Positions 24,006 through 32,064 of a stretch of 64,000 nt of DNA are shown one piece after another (position 1 is the stretch's first letter; each line of letters opens with the position of its first letter). The translations under genes and the position numbers were made by a program. The notes under the pieces were generated by a model. It was not told where the DNA came from and made no database searches. It was given only the letters and a program-made list of their open reading frames with translations. Source of the stretch: Microbispora hainanensis (lineage in GTDB: Bacteria > Actinomycetota > Actinomycetes > Streptosporangiales > Streptosporangiaceae); NCBI RefSeq assembly GCF_006874475.1, contig NZ_VIRM01000008.1, forward strand, positions 124,001 through 188,000, written 5' to 3'.

Positions 24006-26150
24006 TTATGTCTCATATTCAGAGACAGACAGCCGCCTGTGCAGGCGGCGCAGCGGCGCCGGGGCCCACCAGTTGGCCGCACCCGCCAGCCGCATCAGCG
24101 CCGGCACGAGCACGCCGCGGATCAGCGTGGCGTCGACGGCGACCGTGAGCGCCATGCCGACGCCGAGCTGCTGCAGGAACACCACCCGTCCCGTGGCGTA
24201 CGCCGCGAACGAGGCGGCCAGGATGGCGGCGGCCGCGGTGACCAGCGGCGCGCTGCGGGCGATGCCCGCGGGCACGGACGTCACGGCGTCGCCCGTCCGG
24301 TCCCACTCCTCCTTGATGCGCGCGAGCAGGAAGACCTCGTAGTCCATCGACAGCCCGTAGGCCACGCAGAACATCAGGATCGGGATGCTCGGCTCGATCG
24401 ACCCGGTCGGCGTGAAGCCGAGCAGCCCGGACAGGTGGCCGTCCTGGAAGACGAACACCAGCGCGCCGAACATCACCGACAGGCTCAGCAGGTTGAGCGC
24501 CGACGCCTTCAGCGGCGCCACGACGCTGCCGGTCATGACGAACAGCACCGCGAACGTCACGAGCACGATCAGCAGACCGATCAGCGGCAGACGCGCGGTC
24601 ACGCCGTCGCGATAGTCGGTCAGCTCGGCGGGGTAGCCGCCCACCTCCACCGGGAAGGGCGCCGGGACGGCCCGCACCTGGCGCACCAGCCCGGGCGCGT
24701 CGGCGTCGAGACGGTCGCTCGCCGCCACCACCGACAGCCAGGTGCCGCGTGCGGCGGCGAACCGCGTGTCCGCGGGCCCCGCCACCGGCCGTCCATCCGT
24801 ATAGGACCCGGCGGCCGAGTCCACCCGCATCACGCCGTCGATCCGCGACAGCGCGGCGGCGTACGGCCCCGCCTCGGCGGCGCTCCCCTCCGGCGCGACC
24901 ACATGGACCGCGTCGGCCTCCTCCTGGGAGAAGCCCGCCCTGATCTGGTCGTACATCTGGCGTACGGGCGCCGAGGACGGCAGCACGCGATCGTCGGGCA
25001 GGCCGAAGCGGATGCCCAGGAAGGGCGACCCGAGCAGCAGCACGACCGCCAGGGCGGCCCCGCCGAACGCCAGCGGCCGCCGCACCACGCGCAGGGCGAG
25101 ACCGTGCCAGAACCCGCGACGCGCGGCCCAGACGGGCGCGGCACGGGCGACCCGGTGACCCAGCAGGGCGAGCGCGGCCGGGAGCGCGACGGTGGCGCCG
25201 GCCACCGCGGCGACCACGACCGCGATCCCCGCGTACGCGAACGAGCGCAGGAACGGGAAGGGGAAGGCGAACAGCACCGACAGCGAGGCGGCGACGGTGA
25301 CCCCGCTGAACAGCACCGTGCGCCCGGCGGTGCGGACGGTCCGCGTCACCGCCTCCGGCACCGGCAGGCCGCGCCGCAGCTCCTCACGGAACCGGAAGAT
25401 CACGAAGAGCCCGTAGTCGACCCCGAGCCCGACGCCCATGACCAGGGCGATGTTCGAGGCGAACGTCGAGACCTCGGTGACGAGCACGACGCCGCGCAGC
25501 AGCGCCAGCGACCCGGCCACGGCGAAGATCCCGACCCCGAGGGTGACCAGGGCCGCCGCGAGCCGCCGATAGACCAGCCAGAGCAGCAACAGGACCATCG
25601 GCAGCACGACCAGCTCGGCCCGCACGAAGTCCTGCCTGGCCTGTTCCATGACGGCGCGGAAGACCTCGTCCGAACCTCCGGCGCGGACGTCGATCACGGC
25701 GTCGCTCCGCCTGAAGCGCGGGGTCAGGGCGGGCAGCACGGCACGCCGCACCCTGTCGGCGTCGCCGGGCACCCAGGCGAGCACCATCGCCTGCCGCCCG
25801 TCGCCGGAGCGCAGCGTCGCGGGCGCGCCTCTCGTCCAGTACGACCAGGCGTCGCCGACGCCGGGATAGGCCGCGAGCTCCCGGGTCAGCGCCCGCCCTG
25901 CGGCCTCCACGGGGCCGCTGTCCACCGTCCCCTGCCGGGCGGTGACCAGCAGCGCCACATTGGGGCTGCCTGTGCGGAACAGCCGGGCGAGGTCGTCGCG
26001 CGCCCGCGCCGACTCCGAGCCCGGCGCCTCGAACCTGTTGAGGGACAGCGCGCCGACGGTCCCGGCGCCCACGACCCCGGCGGCGAGCGTGATCAGCACG
26101 CTCACCACGACGACCCACCGCGCTCCGCGTACGACGATTCCGGCCGGCAA
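24006..26150 (-). CDS. MMPL-family RND transporter
   Basis: This 714-residue membrane protein has the duplicated MMPL layout. There is one N-terminal helix, a periplasmic domain with FRTGSPNVALLV, and five helices that include GLGVDYGLFVIFRFREEL. A second half repeats this with CVAYGLSMDYEVFLLARIKEEW. The GxxxDY motifs in both halves are the proton-relay aspartate segments. The start is taken as TTG at 26148-26150, with AGGGGG just before it. Such pumps export lipids or hydrophobic compounds. A divergent TetR gene with paired operators controls the promoter. Confidence 0.92.
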   Translation of the reverse strand: MPAGIVVRGARWVVVVSVLITLAAGVVGAGTVGALSLNRFEAPGSESARARDDLARLFRTGSPNVALLVTARQGTVDSGPVEAAGRALTRELAAYPGVGDAWSYWTRGAPATLRSGDGRQAMVLAWVPGDADRVRRAVLPALTPRFRRSDAVIDVRAGGSDEVFRAVMEQARQDFVRAELVVLPMVLLLLWLVYRRLAAALVTLGVGIFAVAGSLALLRGVVLVTEVSTFASNIALVMGVGLGVDYGLFVIFRFREELRRGLPVPEAVTRTVRTAGRTVLFSGVTVAASLSVLFAFPFPFLRSFAYAGIAVVVAAVAGATVALPAALALLGHRVARAAPVWAARRGFWHGLALRVVRRPLAFGGAALAVVLLLGSPFLGIRFGLPDDRVLPSSAPVRQMYDQIRAGFSQEEADAVHVVAPEGSAAEAGPYAAALSRIDGVMRVDSAAGSYTDGRPVAGPADTRFAAARGTWLSVVAASDRLDADAPGLVRQVRAVPAPFPVEVGGYPAELTDYRDGVTARLPLIGLLIVLVTFAVLFVMTGSVVAPLKASALNLLSLSVMFGALVFVFQDGHLSGLLGFTPTGSIEPSIPILMFCVAYGLSMDYEVFLLARIKEEWDRTGDAVTSVPAGIARSAPLVTAAAAILAASFAAYATGRVVFLQQLGVGMALTVAVDATLIRGVLVPALMRLAGAANWWAPAPLRRLHRRLSVSEYET

Positions 26151-26169
26151 CGAGCCCCCCTGATAGTGT

Positions 26170-26222
26170 TACGAGCGATCATTCGTGTTTACGGCCCGAG
26201 AATACGAGCAATTACTCGTATT
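26170..26222. promoter_or_regulatory. Paired TetR operators (TACGAG-N6-CTCGTA)
   Basis: A perfect repeat AATACGAG-N6-CTCGTATT (26201-26222) and a degenerate copy TACGAG-N6-TTCGTG (26170-26187) lie between the MMPL and TetR genes. The centres are about 33 bp apart, roughly three helical turns. They should control both divergent promoters. Confidence 0.7.
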
Positions 26223-26238
26223 GACAATGAGGGGTGCA

Positions 26239-26868
26239 ATGGAGAGCGAGGAGGCGCGGCCCCGGCGGCGGCAGGCGCGCGGCGAGCGGCGGATGAGCGA
26301 GATCCTCGACGCGGCGGCGGCCGTGTTCGCCGAGCAGGGCTACGAGAAGGCCACGACGAACGCCATCGCGGCGGCGGCCGGGATCTCCCCCGGATCGCTC
26401 TACCAGTTCTTCCGCAGCAAGGAGGCCGTCGCGCAGGCGCTCACCGACCGGTTCACCGCCCAGATGCGCGACGCGCACGGAGAGGCGTTCGCCCCGGCCG
26501 GCCTGGCCGCCCTGGCCGCCCTCGACCTGGACGACCTGATCGACCGGGTCGTCGATCCGCTGGTGGCGTTCAACATCGCCAACCCGGGGTTCAAGGCGCT
26601 GTTCGCCCGTCCGGACATGCCGCCGGGTCTCGCGACGGCGGCCGGGCCGATCCAGTCGGCGCTGCTCGGCCGGGTCGAGGCGATCCTCGCCGTACGGTCG
26701 CCCGGCCTGTCCGCCCCCGAGCGGGCCCGCAGCGCGCGGGTTCTCGTGCAGATCTTCCAGGCGATGACGCCGGTCGTGGTGGCGGCGGCCTCCGAGGAGG
26801 AGCGGGAGGCCGAGGTGCGCGAGCTGAAGAAGGTGCTGCGCGGCTACCTGGCCCCGCTCGACGGTTGA
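26239..26868 (+). CDS. TetR-family regulator
   Basis: This 209-residue protein has a typical TetR DNA-binding region: MSEILDAAAAVFAEQGYEKA, then TNAIAAAAGISPGSLYQFFRSKEAV. I chose the ATG at 26239 because AGGGG lies just upstream; an earlier in-frame ATG at 26227 lacks a ribosome site. It is divergent from the MMPL exporter and probably represses that operon and itself through the paired operators. The inducer is likely a hydrophobic export substrate (inference). Confidence 0.9.
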   Translation: MESEEARPRRRQARGERRMSEILDAAAAVFAEQGYEKATTNAIAAAAGISPGSLYQFFRSKEAVAQALTDRFTAQMRDAHGEAFAPAGLAALAALDLDDLIDRVVDPLVAFNIANPGFKALFARPDMPPGLATAAGPIQSALLGRVEAILAVRSPGLSAPERARSARVLVQIFQAMTPVVVAAASEEEREAEVRELKKVLRGYLAPLDG

Positions 26869-26900
26869 TTCCCCGGCCCCAGCGCGGGCATGGTGATCGG

Positions 26901-27848
26901 ATGACCAGCGATGAGGTGCGCGACGGAGTCACGCTGACCAACCTCGACCAGCCGCTCTTCGACGACGCGGGCGCGACCAAACGCGACCTTGTCGACTACC
27001 TCGACGCGGTTCGCGACCGCATCATCCCGGTGCTGCGCGACCGGCCCCTGACGGTGGTGCGGGTGCGGCAGGGCCAGGCGCCGTTCATGCAGAAGAACCT
27101 GCCCTCCTACGCCCCGGATTTCGTGCGTAGGGTCACCGTCTGGGCCGAGTCGTCGCAGCGGCGGGTGTCGTACGCGCTGTGCGACGACCGGCGCACCCTG
27201 CTGTGGCTCGCCAACCAGAGGGCGGTGGAGTATCACCCGACACTCGTCCGTGTCGGCGAATGGGACCGTCCCACCCATCTCGTGCTCGACATCGACCCGC
27301 CGTCGGCCGAGGCGTTCCCGCGGGCCGTCGCCGCCGCCCACCTGGTGGGCCGGGCGCTGGCCGACGCCGGCCTGTCGGGCGCGGTCAAGACCAGCGGCGC
27401 CAAGGGCCTGCACGTGTTCGTGCCGCTGGAGGCGCACACGACCGAGGACGTCGCCGCGGCCACCCGCGCGCTCGGCGTACGCGCCGAGCGCCTCGACCCC
27501 GCCCTCGCCACGACGGCGTTCATCCGCGAGGACCGGGGAGACAAGGTGTTCATCGACTCGACCCGGACGGGCGGCGCGACCGTGGTGGCGGCCTACAGCC
27601 CGCGCGTACGGCCCGGCGTTCCCGTGTCGTTCCCGGTGGCCTGGGACGACCTGGATCGGGTCACCCCCGGCGACTTCACCATCCACACGGCGGCCGGGCT
27701 GCTGCGGGACCGCGACCCCTGGGCCATGCTCATGCCGGAGCCCCAGCGGCTCCCCCGCGACCTGATCGAGGAGGGTCACACCATCCCGGTCGCCCGCGTG
27801 CGGGCCATGCACGAGGGCAAGCGCCGTGCCCGCGCCCGGCGCTCGTGA
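26901..27848 (+). CDS. ligD (PolDom): Stand-alone LigD-type polymerase/primase domain (PolDom)
   Basis: This 315-residue protein matches the polymerase domain of bacterial NHEJ ligase D (archaeo-eukaryotic primase fold). It has the catalytic pair Asp130/Asp132 in VLDIDPP, KTSGAKGLHVFVPL with His171, and a third acidic site in KVFIDSTR. The typical ending VAAYSPRVRPGVPVSFPVAWDDL is present. No ligase or phosphoesterase domain is attached, and no Ku gene is in the window. The ribosome site is weak. Actinomycetes often encode such split NHEJ modules, used for gap filling at double-strand breaks. Confidence 0.88.
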   Translation: MTSDEVRDGVTLTNLDQPLFDDAGATKRDLVDYLDAVRDRIIPVLRDRPLTVVRVRQGQAPFMQKNLPSYAPDFVRRVTVWAESSQRRVSYALCDDRRTLLWLANQRAVEYHPTLVRVGEWDRPTHLVLDIDPPSAEAFPRAVAAAHLVGRALADAGLSGAVKTSGAKGLHVFVPLEAHTTEDVAAATRALGVRAERLDPALATTAFIREDRGDKVFIDSTRTGGATVVAAYSPRVRPGVPVSFPVAWDDLDRVTPGDFTIHTAAGLLRDRDPWAMLMPEPQRLPRDLIEEGHTIPVARVRAMHEGKRRARARRS

Positions 27849-27852
27849 GTGA

Positions 27853-27898
27853 GTTGGCGACAGCGTGTTGCTATAGTTCGCGACATGTCGTCGCCAAC
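27853..27898. promoter_or_regulatory. Inverted repeat around a leaderless promoter
   Basis: GTTGGCGA (27853-27860) and TCGCCAAC (27891-27898) form a perfect inverted repeat with a 30-bp spacer. Inside are a -10-like TATAGT (27872-27877) and the palindrome CGACATGTCG (27881-27890), which contains the start codon of the exporter. The arrangement suggests a leaderless, repressor-controlled promoter. Confidence 0.5.
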
Positions 27899-29501
27899 AA
27901 CGCGCCAGAGCTGGATCCCCCTCGTCGTGCTCGCCACGGGCGTGTCGATGGTCGTCATCGACGCCACGATCGTGAACGTCGCGGTGCCGGCCATCATCGC
28001 CGACCTGGGCCTCGGCGCCACCGACGTGGAGTGGGTCAACTCGATCTACTCGCTGATGTTCGCGGCGCTGCTCATCCCGTTCGGCCGGGCCGGCGACCGC
28101 TACGGCAGGCGCCGCCTGTTCGCCCTGGGGGTCGCGGTCTTCCTGCTGGCGAGCGTGCTGGCGGCGATGTCGGTGAACGGGCCCATGCTCATCGGCGTAC
28201 GAGCCGTGCAGGGCGTGGGGGCGGCGATGGCCGTGCCGATGACCCTCGCGATCATCAACCGCGTCTACGTGGGCCGTCAGCGGGTGATCGCCTTCGCGGT
28301 CTGGGGCTCCATCATCGGCGGCATGGCCGCCGTCGGGCCACTGGCGGGGGGCTGGCTCGTCACCGAGCACGGCTGGCGGGCCGCGTTCTGGATCAACCTG
28401 CCCATCGCCGCGCTGCTCCTGCTCGGCTCGCTGCGGGTGCCCGAGTCGCGGGACGGCCACGCGACGGGCGGCGACCTGCTCGGACTCGTCCTCGCCGTGC
28501 TCGGCACGACCGGCGTGGTCTTCGCCCTGATCGAGGGCCAGAAGTACGGCTGGTGGGAGCCGCGGCGGATCGCGGACGTGTTCGGCCTGCGGTTCGCGAG
28601 CGTCTCCCCCGTGCCGTTCGCCTTCGGCATCGGCATCCTCGCACTGGCCGTCCTCGTCGTGCGCGAACGGCGGCGCGGGCGCGCCGGCCTGCCCGTGCTC
28701 GTCGACCTGACGCTGTTCGAGCTGCCGAGTTTCCGCTACGGCGCGATGGCGGCGGTGATCGTGGCGCTCGGCGAGTTCGGCATGATCCTCGTGCTGCCGC
28801 TCTTCCTGCAGTCCGCGCTCGGCTACACCGCCTTCCGGGCCGGCCTCGTCATCGCCGCGCTGGCCCTCGGCACCTTCCTCGCGGGCGGGCTGGTCCCCCC
28901 GCTGTCGAAGAGGTGGTCGCCGCGGACCATCGTGCGGATCGGCCTCGCCCTGGAGGCCGTCGGCGCGGCCGGGATCGGGCTGTCCCTGTCCGCCGACATG
29001 GGCGCCTGGCGGCCCGTGCCGTGGCTGCTCCTCTACGGCGCGGGCATCGGCTTCGCCACCGCGCAGCTCACCGGCGTACTCATGGCCGACGTGCCGGCAC
29101 GGCTGTCGGGCGGCGCGTCCGCGCTCCAGAGCACGGTCCGCCAGCTCGGCGCGGCGCTGGGAGTCGCGATCCTCGGCGGGGTGCTGGTGTCCGGGCTCGG
29201 CTCGGCCGTCGAGCGCGGGCTCGCCGACCGGCCCGAACAGGTGCGTACGAGCGCGGCGCGCGCGGTCGAGGAGAGCGCCGGCGCCGCCATCCCCGCGCTC
29301 CGCGACCCGGTGATCCACGCGGTGGCGGTCGACGCCGCCGCCGAGTCGACCCGCAGGGTCACGTTCATCACGGCGCTGGCGCTGCTCGCCGGCGTCGGCG
29401 TCACCCTCCTGCTCCCCCGCACACCGGCCGCCAAGGACGAGCCGCCGGAGCCGGTCGCCGCGGGCGGGCCGGATACTGGAGGTCGCGACCTGGACATGTA
29501 G
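27885..29501 (+). CDS. DHA2-type MFS exporter
   Basis: This 538-residue, 14-helix MFS protein has VVIDATIVNVAVPAI in helix 1, GRAGDRYGRRR after helix 2, and motif C near IIGGMAAVGPLAGGW. I chose the ATG at 27885, eight bases after a TATAGT -10 element, so the mRNA is probably leaderless. It is followed after 17 bp by a TetR gene on the same strand, the likely local regulator. Drug or antibiotic export is the family role; the substrate is unknown. Confidence 0.9.
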   Translation: MSSPTTRQSWIPLVVLATGVSMVVIDATIVNVAVPAIIADLGLGATDVEWVNSIYSLMFAALLIPFGRAGDRYGRRRLFALGVAVFLLASVLAAMSVNGPMLIGVRAVQGVGAAMAVPMTLAIINRVYVGRQRVIAFAVWGSIIGGMAAVGPLAGGWLVTEHGWRAAFWINLPIAALLLLGSLRVPESRDGHATGGDLLGLVLAVLGTTGVVFALIEGQKYGWWEPRRIADVFGLRFASVSPVPFAFGIGILALAVLVVRERRRGRAGLPVLVDLTLFELPSFRYGAMAAVIVALGEFGMILVLPLFLQSALGYTAFRAGLVIAALALGTFLAGGLVPPLSKRWSPRTIVRIGLALEAVGAAGIGLSLSADMGAWRPVPWLLLYGAGIGFATAQLTGVLMADVPARLSGGASALQSTVRQLGAALGVAILGGVLVSGLGSAVERGLADRPEQVRTSAARAVEESAGAAIPALRDPVIHAVAVDAAAESTRRVTFITALALLAGVGVTLLLPRTPAAKDEPPEPVAAGGPDTGGRDLDM

Positions 29502-29518
29502 CGACCCTGGAGGGGGTA

Positions 29519-30241
29519 ATGCCGAGGATCAGCGCGGCGACCGTAGCGGATCACCGGGCCAACCAGCACGCCGCCCTGCTGGAGGCGGCGCGGGAGATCC
29601 TGGTCTCCGAGGGCGTGCACGCGCTCACCCCGGCGGCCGTCGGCGCCCGCATCGGCCTCGCCCGCTCCAGCGTCTACCGCTACTTCTCCTCCACCGCCGA
29701 CATCCTGGCCCAGCTCGTGGAGGACGCCTTTCCCCGCTGGTCGGACCGCCTGCGCGCCGCCATCGCCCCTGCCGGTCCTGACGCGTCCCTGCCCGCCAGG
29801 ATCCGCGCGTACGGCAGGGCCGCGCTCGACTTCGTCGGCAGCCCCGACTATGCGCTGATTCCGGCGCTGCAGGCGATCGGACTGCCGGGCGAGTGCCGGG
29901 TCCGGGTGGACGAGCTGCACGGCGAGCTGATCGCACCGCTCGCCGACGCGCTACGGGAGGCCGGGGCCGACCATCCGGCGTTGCGGGCCGAGCTGGCGTG
30001 GGGCGTGCTGCGGGCGGGCGCCCGCCGCCTCATGCCCGACGCGGCGGCACACCACCCGGACCCGGCGGTTCACGATCCGGAGCCGGCGGTTCACGATCCG
30101 AGGTCCACGGTTCACGACCCAGGGTCCACGGCTCACGGCCCGGAGTCCACGGCTCACGAGCCGGAGTCCGCGACGGCGGACGCGGACCCGGACGACATCA
30201 TCGAGATCACCCTCGACGTGCTCACCCGCGCCCTGCGCTGA
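29519..30241 (+). CDS. TetR-family regulator with C-terminal heptapeptide repeats
   Basis: This 240-residue protein has an N-terminal TetR domain (LLEAAREILVSEGVHALTPAAVGARIGLARSSVYRYF) and a TetR_C-like core. Residues 178-219 are six copies of a seven-residue repeat (HDPEPAV, HDPRSTV, HDPGSTA and variants), inserted before the last helix DIIEITLDVLTRAL. Such an expansion in a TetR effector domain is unusual. It lies 17 bp after the exporter gene with GGAGGGGG upstream, so the two are co-transcribed. It probably represses its own operon. Confidence 0.85.
   Translation: MPRISAATVADHRANQHAALLEAAREILVSEGVHALTPAAVGARIGLARSSVYRYFSSTADILAQLVEDAFPRWSDRLRAAIAPAGPDASLPARIRAYGRAALDFVGSPDYALIPALQAIGLPGECRVRVDELHGELIAPLADALREAGADHPALRAELAWGVLRAGARRLMPDAAAHHPDPAVHDPEPAVHDPRSTVHDPGSTAHGPESTAHEPESATADADPDDIIEITLDVLTRALR
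30050..30175 (+). repeat. 21-bp tandem repeat inside TetR gene, six copies
   Basis: Six head-to-tail 21-bp units encode His-(Asp/Gly/Glu)-Pro-rich heptapeptides. Copies differ at several positions. The reading frame is preserved throughout, and the conserved C-terminal helix follows. Confidence 0.85.
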
Positions 30242-30318
30242 CCCCCTGCCGACAGGCGGACGCGAACACCGGTCGGTGCGCGGGACGCTTGATGCGCGAG
30301 GGCGGCGTCGAGCCGCTC

Positions 30319-30400
30319 ATGGCGTCATCCTGCTGCACCGTATCCTGCTGCACCATCCTCGCTTCCCGCTCCCCGCTCCCCGCTCCCCGCTCCCCGCTGC
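30319..30400. repeat. Short direct repeats in intergenic region
   Basis: The 312-bp gap 30242-30553 holds no gene. It contains two 15-bp-spaced copies of ATCCTGCTGCACC (30327-30354) and five copies of the 7-mer CGCTCCC (30367-30400). Two isolated ATGACGTCAT-like words lie at 30319 and 30428. The phased operator array follows at 30482. Confidence 0.6.
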
Positions 30401-30481
30401 CCTGTTCCGCTGGCATGTGACGCGCCCGTGACGTCGTCCTGCGCCACTCCCTTGCTGCCGTTTCGTGAGTGACCCCCTCGC

Positions 30482-30547
30482 ATGACATCACCATGATGCT
30501 TGATGACGTCATTGCCGATTGACATGACGTCATTATGGCGTCATAGT
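30482..30547 (+). promoter_or_regulatory. Leaderless promoter within a phased ATGACGTCAT operator array
   Basis: The promoter is TTGACA (30519-30524), 17 bp, CATAGT (30542-30547), which places the transcription start at or next to the ATG at 30554. Perfect ATGACGTCAT palindromes lie at 30503-30512 and 30524-30533. Variants are ATGACATCAC at 30482 and ATGGCGTCAT at 30535. Three copies are exactly 21 bp apart (30482, 30503, 30524) and the fourth is 11 bp further, so all face the same side of the helix. The downstream ribbon-helix-helix protein is the likely ligand. Confidence 0.7.
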
Positions 30548-30553
30548 TGGGTC

Positions 30554-31099
30554 ATGGATCTGATGCCGTACGTCGAGAACCTCCGCCGTCAGCTCGCCGT
30601 CGCCGCCGAGGCGGGTGGTCCCGATGCGCGCGCGCTCGCCGAGCGCCTCACGAGCGCTCTCGAATCGGCGACCAGGCTCACCCTGCTGGAGGCGCTGTCG
30701 GCGGCGGCGGACGAGATCACCCGAGATCTCGCCCCCGGTTCGGTCGACGTGCGGCTCCGCGGCGGCGACCCGGCGTTCGTGGTGACGCCACCGCACGCGG
30801 GACCGTCGTCGGATGACGCGGCCGGCGTGACGGAGACCGCGCCACCGGCGGCGCCGGAGGCCGCCCCGCCCGCCGCGCAGCCGTACGGCGAGGAGGGCGG
30901 CACCGCGCGGGTGACCCTGCGGCTGCCCGAGCACCTCAAGGTGCGGGTCGAAGAGGCGGCCGCCCGGCAGGGCGTCTCGGTCAACGCCTGGCTGGTCCGC
31001 GCCGTCTCCGCCGCGTTCGAGCCGGGCGCCGGGAGTGCTCCCGCCGGCCGCCCCCAGCAGCCCCGGAGCGGGCGCAGCTACACCGGCTGGGTGCGTTAA
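30554..31099 (+). CDS. Ribbon-helix-helix (HicB/Arc-like) protein
   Basis: In this 181-residue protein, residues 1-75 are helical and unrecognised. An Ala/Pro-rich linker (80-115) leads to a ribbon-helix-helix domain at 117-156: a strand TARVTLRLP, helix EHLKVRVEEAAARQG, the turn VSVNAWL and a second helix. This is the fold of Arc/CopG/HicB repressors. No toxin gene is adjacent, so an antitoxin role is not supported. It heads an operon with a DUF4097 protein and an ABC exporter. Its promoter is covered by a phased palindrome array, suggesting autoregulation. Confidence 0.82.
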   Translation: MDLMPYVENLRRQLAVAAEAGGPDARALAERLTSALESATRLTLLEALSAAADEITRDLAPGSVDVRLRGGDPAFVVTPPHAGPSSDDAAGVTETAPPAAPEAAPPAAQPYGEEGGTARVTLRLPEHLKVRVEEAAARQGVSVNAWLVRAVSAAFEPGAGSAPAGRPQQPRSGRSYTGWVR

Positions 31100-31185
31100 C
31101 CCCGCCCGGCCTCGTCACCCGCCACCACTCTTCGCCCGGCCCCGAGGCCGGGATGTTCCACCGGACCCATGAGGAGGGCTCCGCC

Positions 31186-32031
31186 ATGCCCGCTTTCGAC
31201 ACCCCCGAGCCGATCACGGCCGACATCCAGATCTACCTCGGCCAGGTCCGCGTCCACGCGAGCGACCGCGCCGACACCGTGGTGGAGGTGCGTCCCAGCG
31301 ACCCCTCCAACGAGGCGAGCGTGCAGGTCGCCGAGCGGATCATCGTCGAGTTCTCCGGCGGACGGCTGCTGGTCAAGGACCCCAAGCCCAAGGCCCTGAG
31401 ATATCTGCTGCCCTGGCGCGGCTCCGTCGAGGTGACCGTCGAACTGCCGGCCGGCTCCCGCGTCGAGACCCAGGGCGCCATGGATCTCGTCGCCACCGGC
31501 CCGCTCGGCCAGGCCGTCCTGCACAGCTCGTACGGTGGCCTGCGCCTGGACGAGACCGGCCCCCTGGAGATCAAGGCGTCGTACGGCGACGTCTCGATCG
31601 ACCGGGTGATCGGCCCCGCCGAGGTGACCACGTCCACCGGGACGATCCGGATCGAGACCATCGACGGCCCCGGCACGCTGCGAACCTCCACCGGCGGCAT
31701 CACCCTCGGCGAGGCGGCCGGTGCGCTGCAGCTGAAAACCGCCCACGGCGACATCATCGTCGACCGCGCGGTGGCCGACCTCACCGCCAAGACCGCGCAC
31801 GGAGGCATCCGGGTGCACGCGGTGTCGAGCGGCACCGTCCACCTGGAGACCGGCTACGGCAAGATCGGCGTCGGCATCGCCGAGGGGACGTCCGCGTGGC
31901 TGGATCTGCACTCCAAGAACGGCGTGGTGCGCAACGCCCTCGACCCCGCCGAAGGCCCCGGGACCACCGACAGGGTCGCCGAGGTGCACGTCAACACCAA
32001 CTGGGGCGACATCGACGTCCACCGGTCCTGA
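31186..32031 (+). CDS. DUF4097-family beta-repeat protein
   Basis: This 281-residue protein is made of short repeating beta strands with recurring G-D-I/V motifs (SSYGGLRLD, ASYGDVSID, TSTGTIRIE, TAHGDIIVD, NTNWGDIDV). That is the right-handed beta-helix-like pattern of DUF4097/adhesin-type proteins. No signal peptide or membrane anchor is visible. The ATG at 31186 is preceded by GAGGAGGG. It lies 86 bp after the ribbon-helix-helix gene and 33 bp before the ABC ATPase gene. The function is unknown; the association with DrrAB-like exporters recurs in actinomycetes, as far as I know. Confidence 0.85.
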   Translation: MPAFDTPEPITADIQIYLGQVRVHASDRADTVVEVRPSDPSNEASVQVAERIIVEFSGGRLLVKDPKPKALRYLLPWRGSVEVTVELPAGSRVETQGAMDLVATGPLGQAVLHSSYGGLRLDETGPLEIKASYGDVSIDRVIGPAEVTTSTGTIRIETIDGPGTLRTSTGGITLGEAAGALQLKTAHGDIIVDRAVADLTAKTAHGGIRVHAVSSGTVHLETGYGKIGVGIAEGTSAWLDLHSKNGVVRNALDPAEGPGTTDRVAEVHVNTNWGDIDVHRS

Positions 32032-32064
32032 CTCCGCACACCACACCCGGCAAGGAGACCCCCT

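Noticed and set aside
22827-27848. A 1673-codon open frame on the plus strand
   Set aside because: Only the last 316 codons (from 26901) are real, the PolDom gene. The rest is the antisense shadow of MMPL, methyltransferase and other genes, with Arg/Pro/Gly-rich composition typical of GC-rich off-frames.
30367-30400. Short direct repeats as a possible CRISPR array
   Set aside because: Units are 7 bp with no spacers and no cas genes are present. The 13- and 15-bp arrays are also contiguous tandem repeats.
30503-30533. TGACGTCA palindromes as eukaryotic CRE-like sites
   Set aside because: The word is a simple palindrome. Position, phasing and the downstream ribbon-helix-helix gene fit a bacterial operator far better.
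30554-31099. HicB-like antitoxin of a toxin-antitoxin pair
   Set aside because: No small toxin gene lies on either side. The partners are a DUF4097 protein and an ABC exporter.
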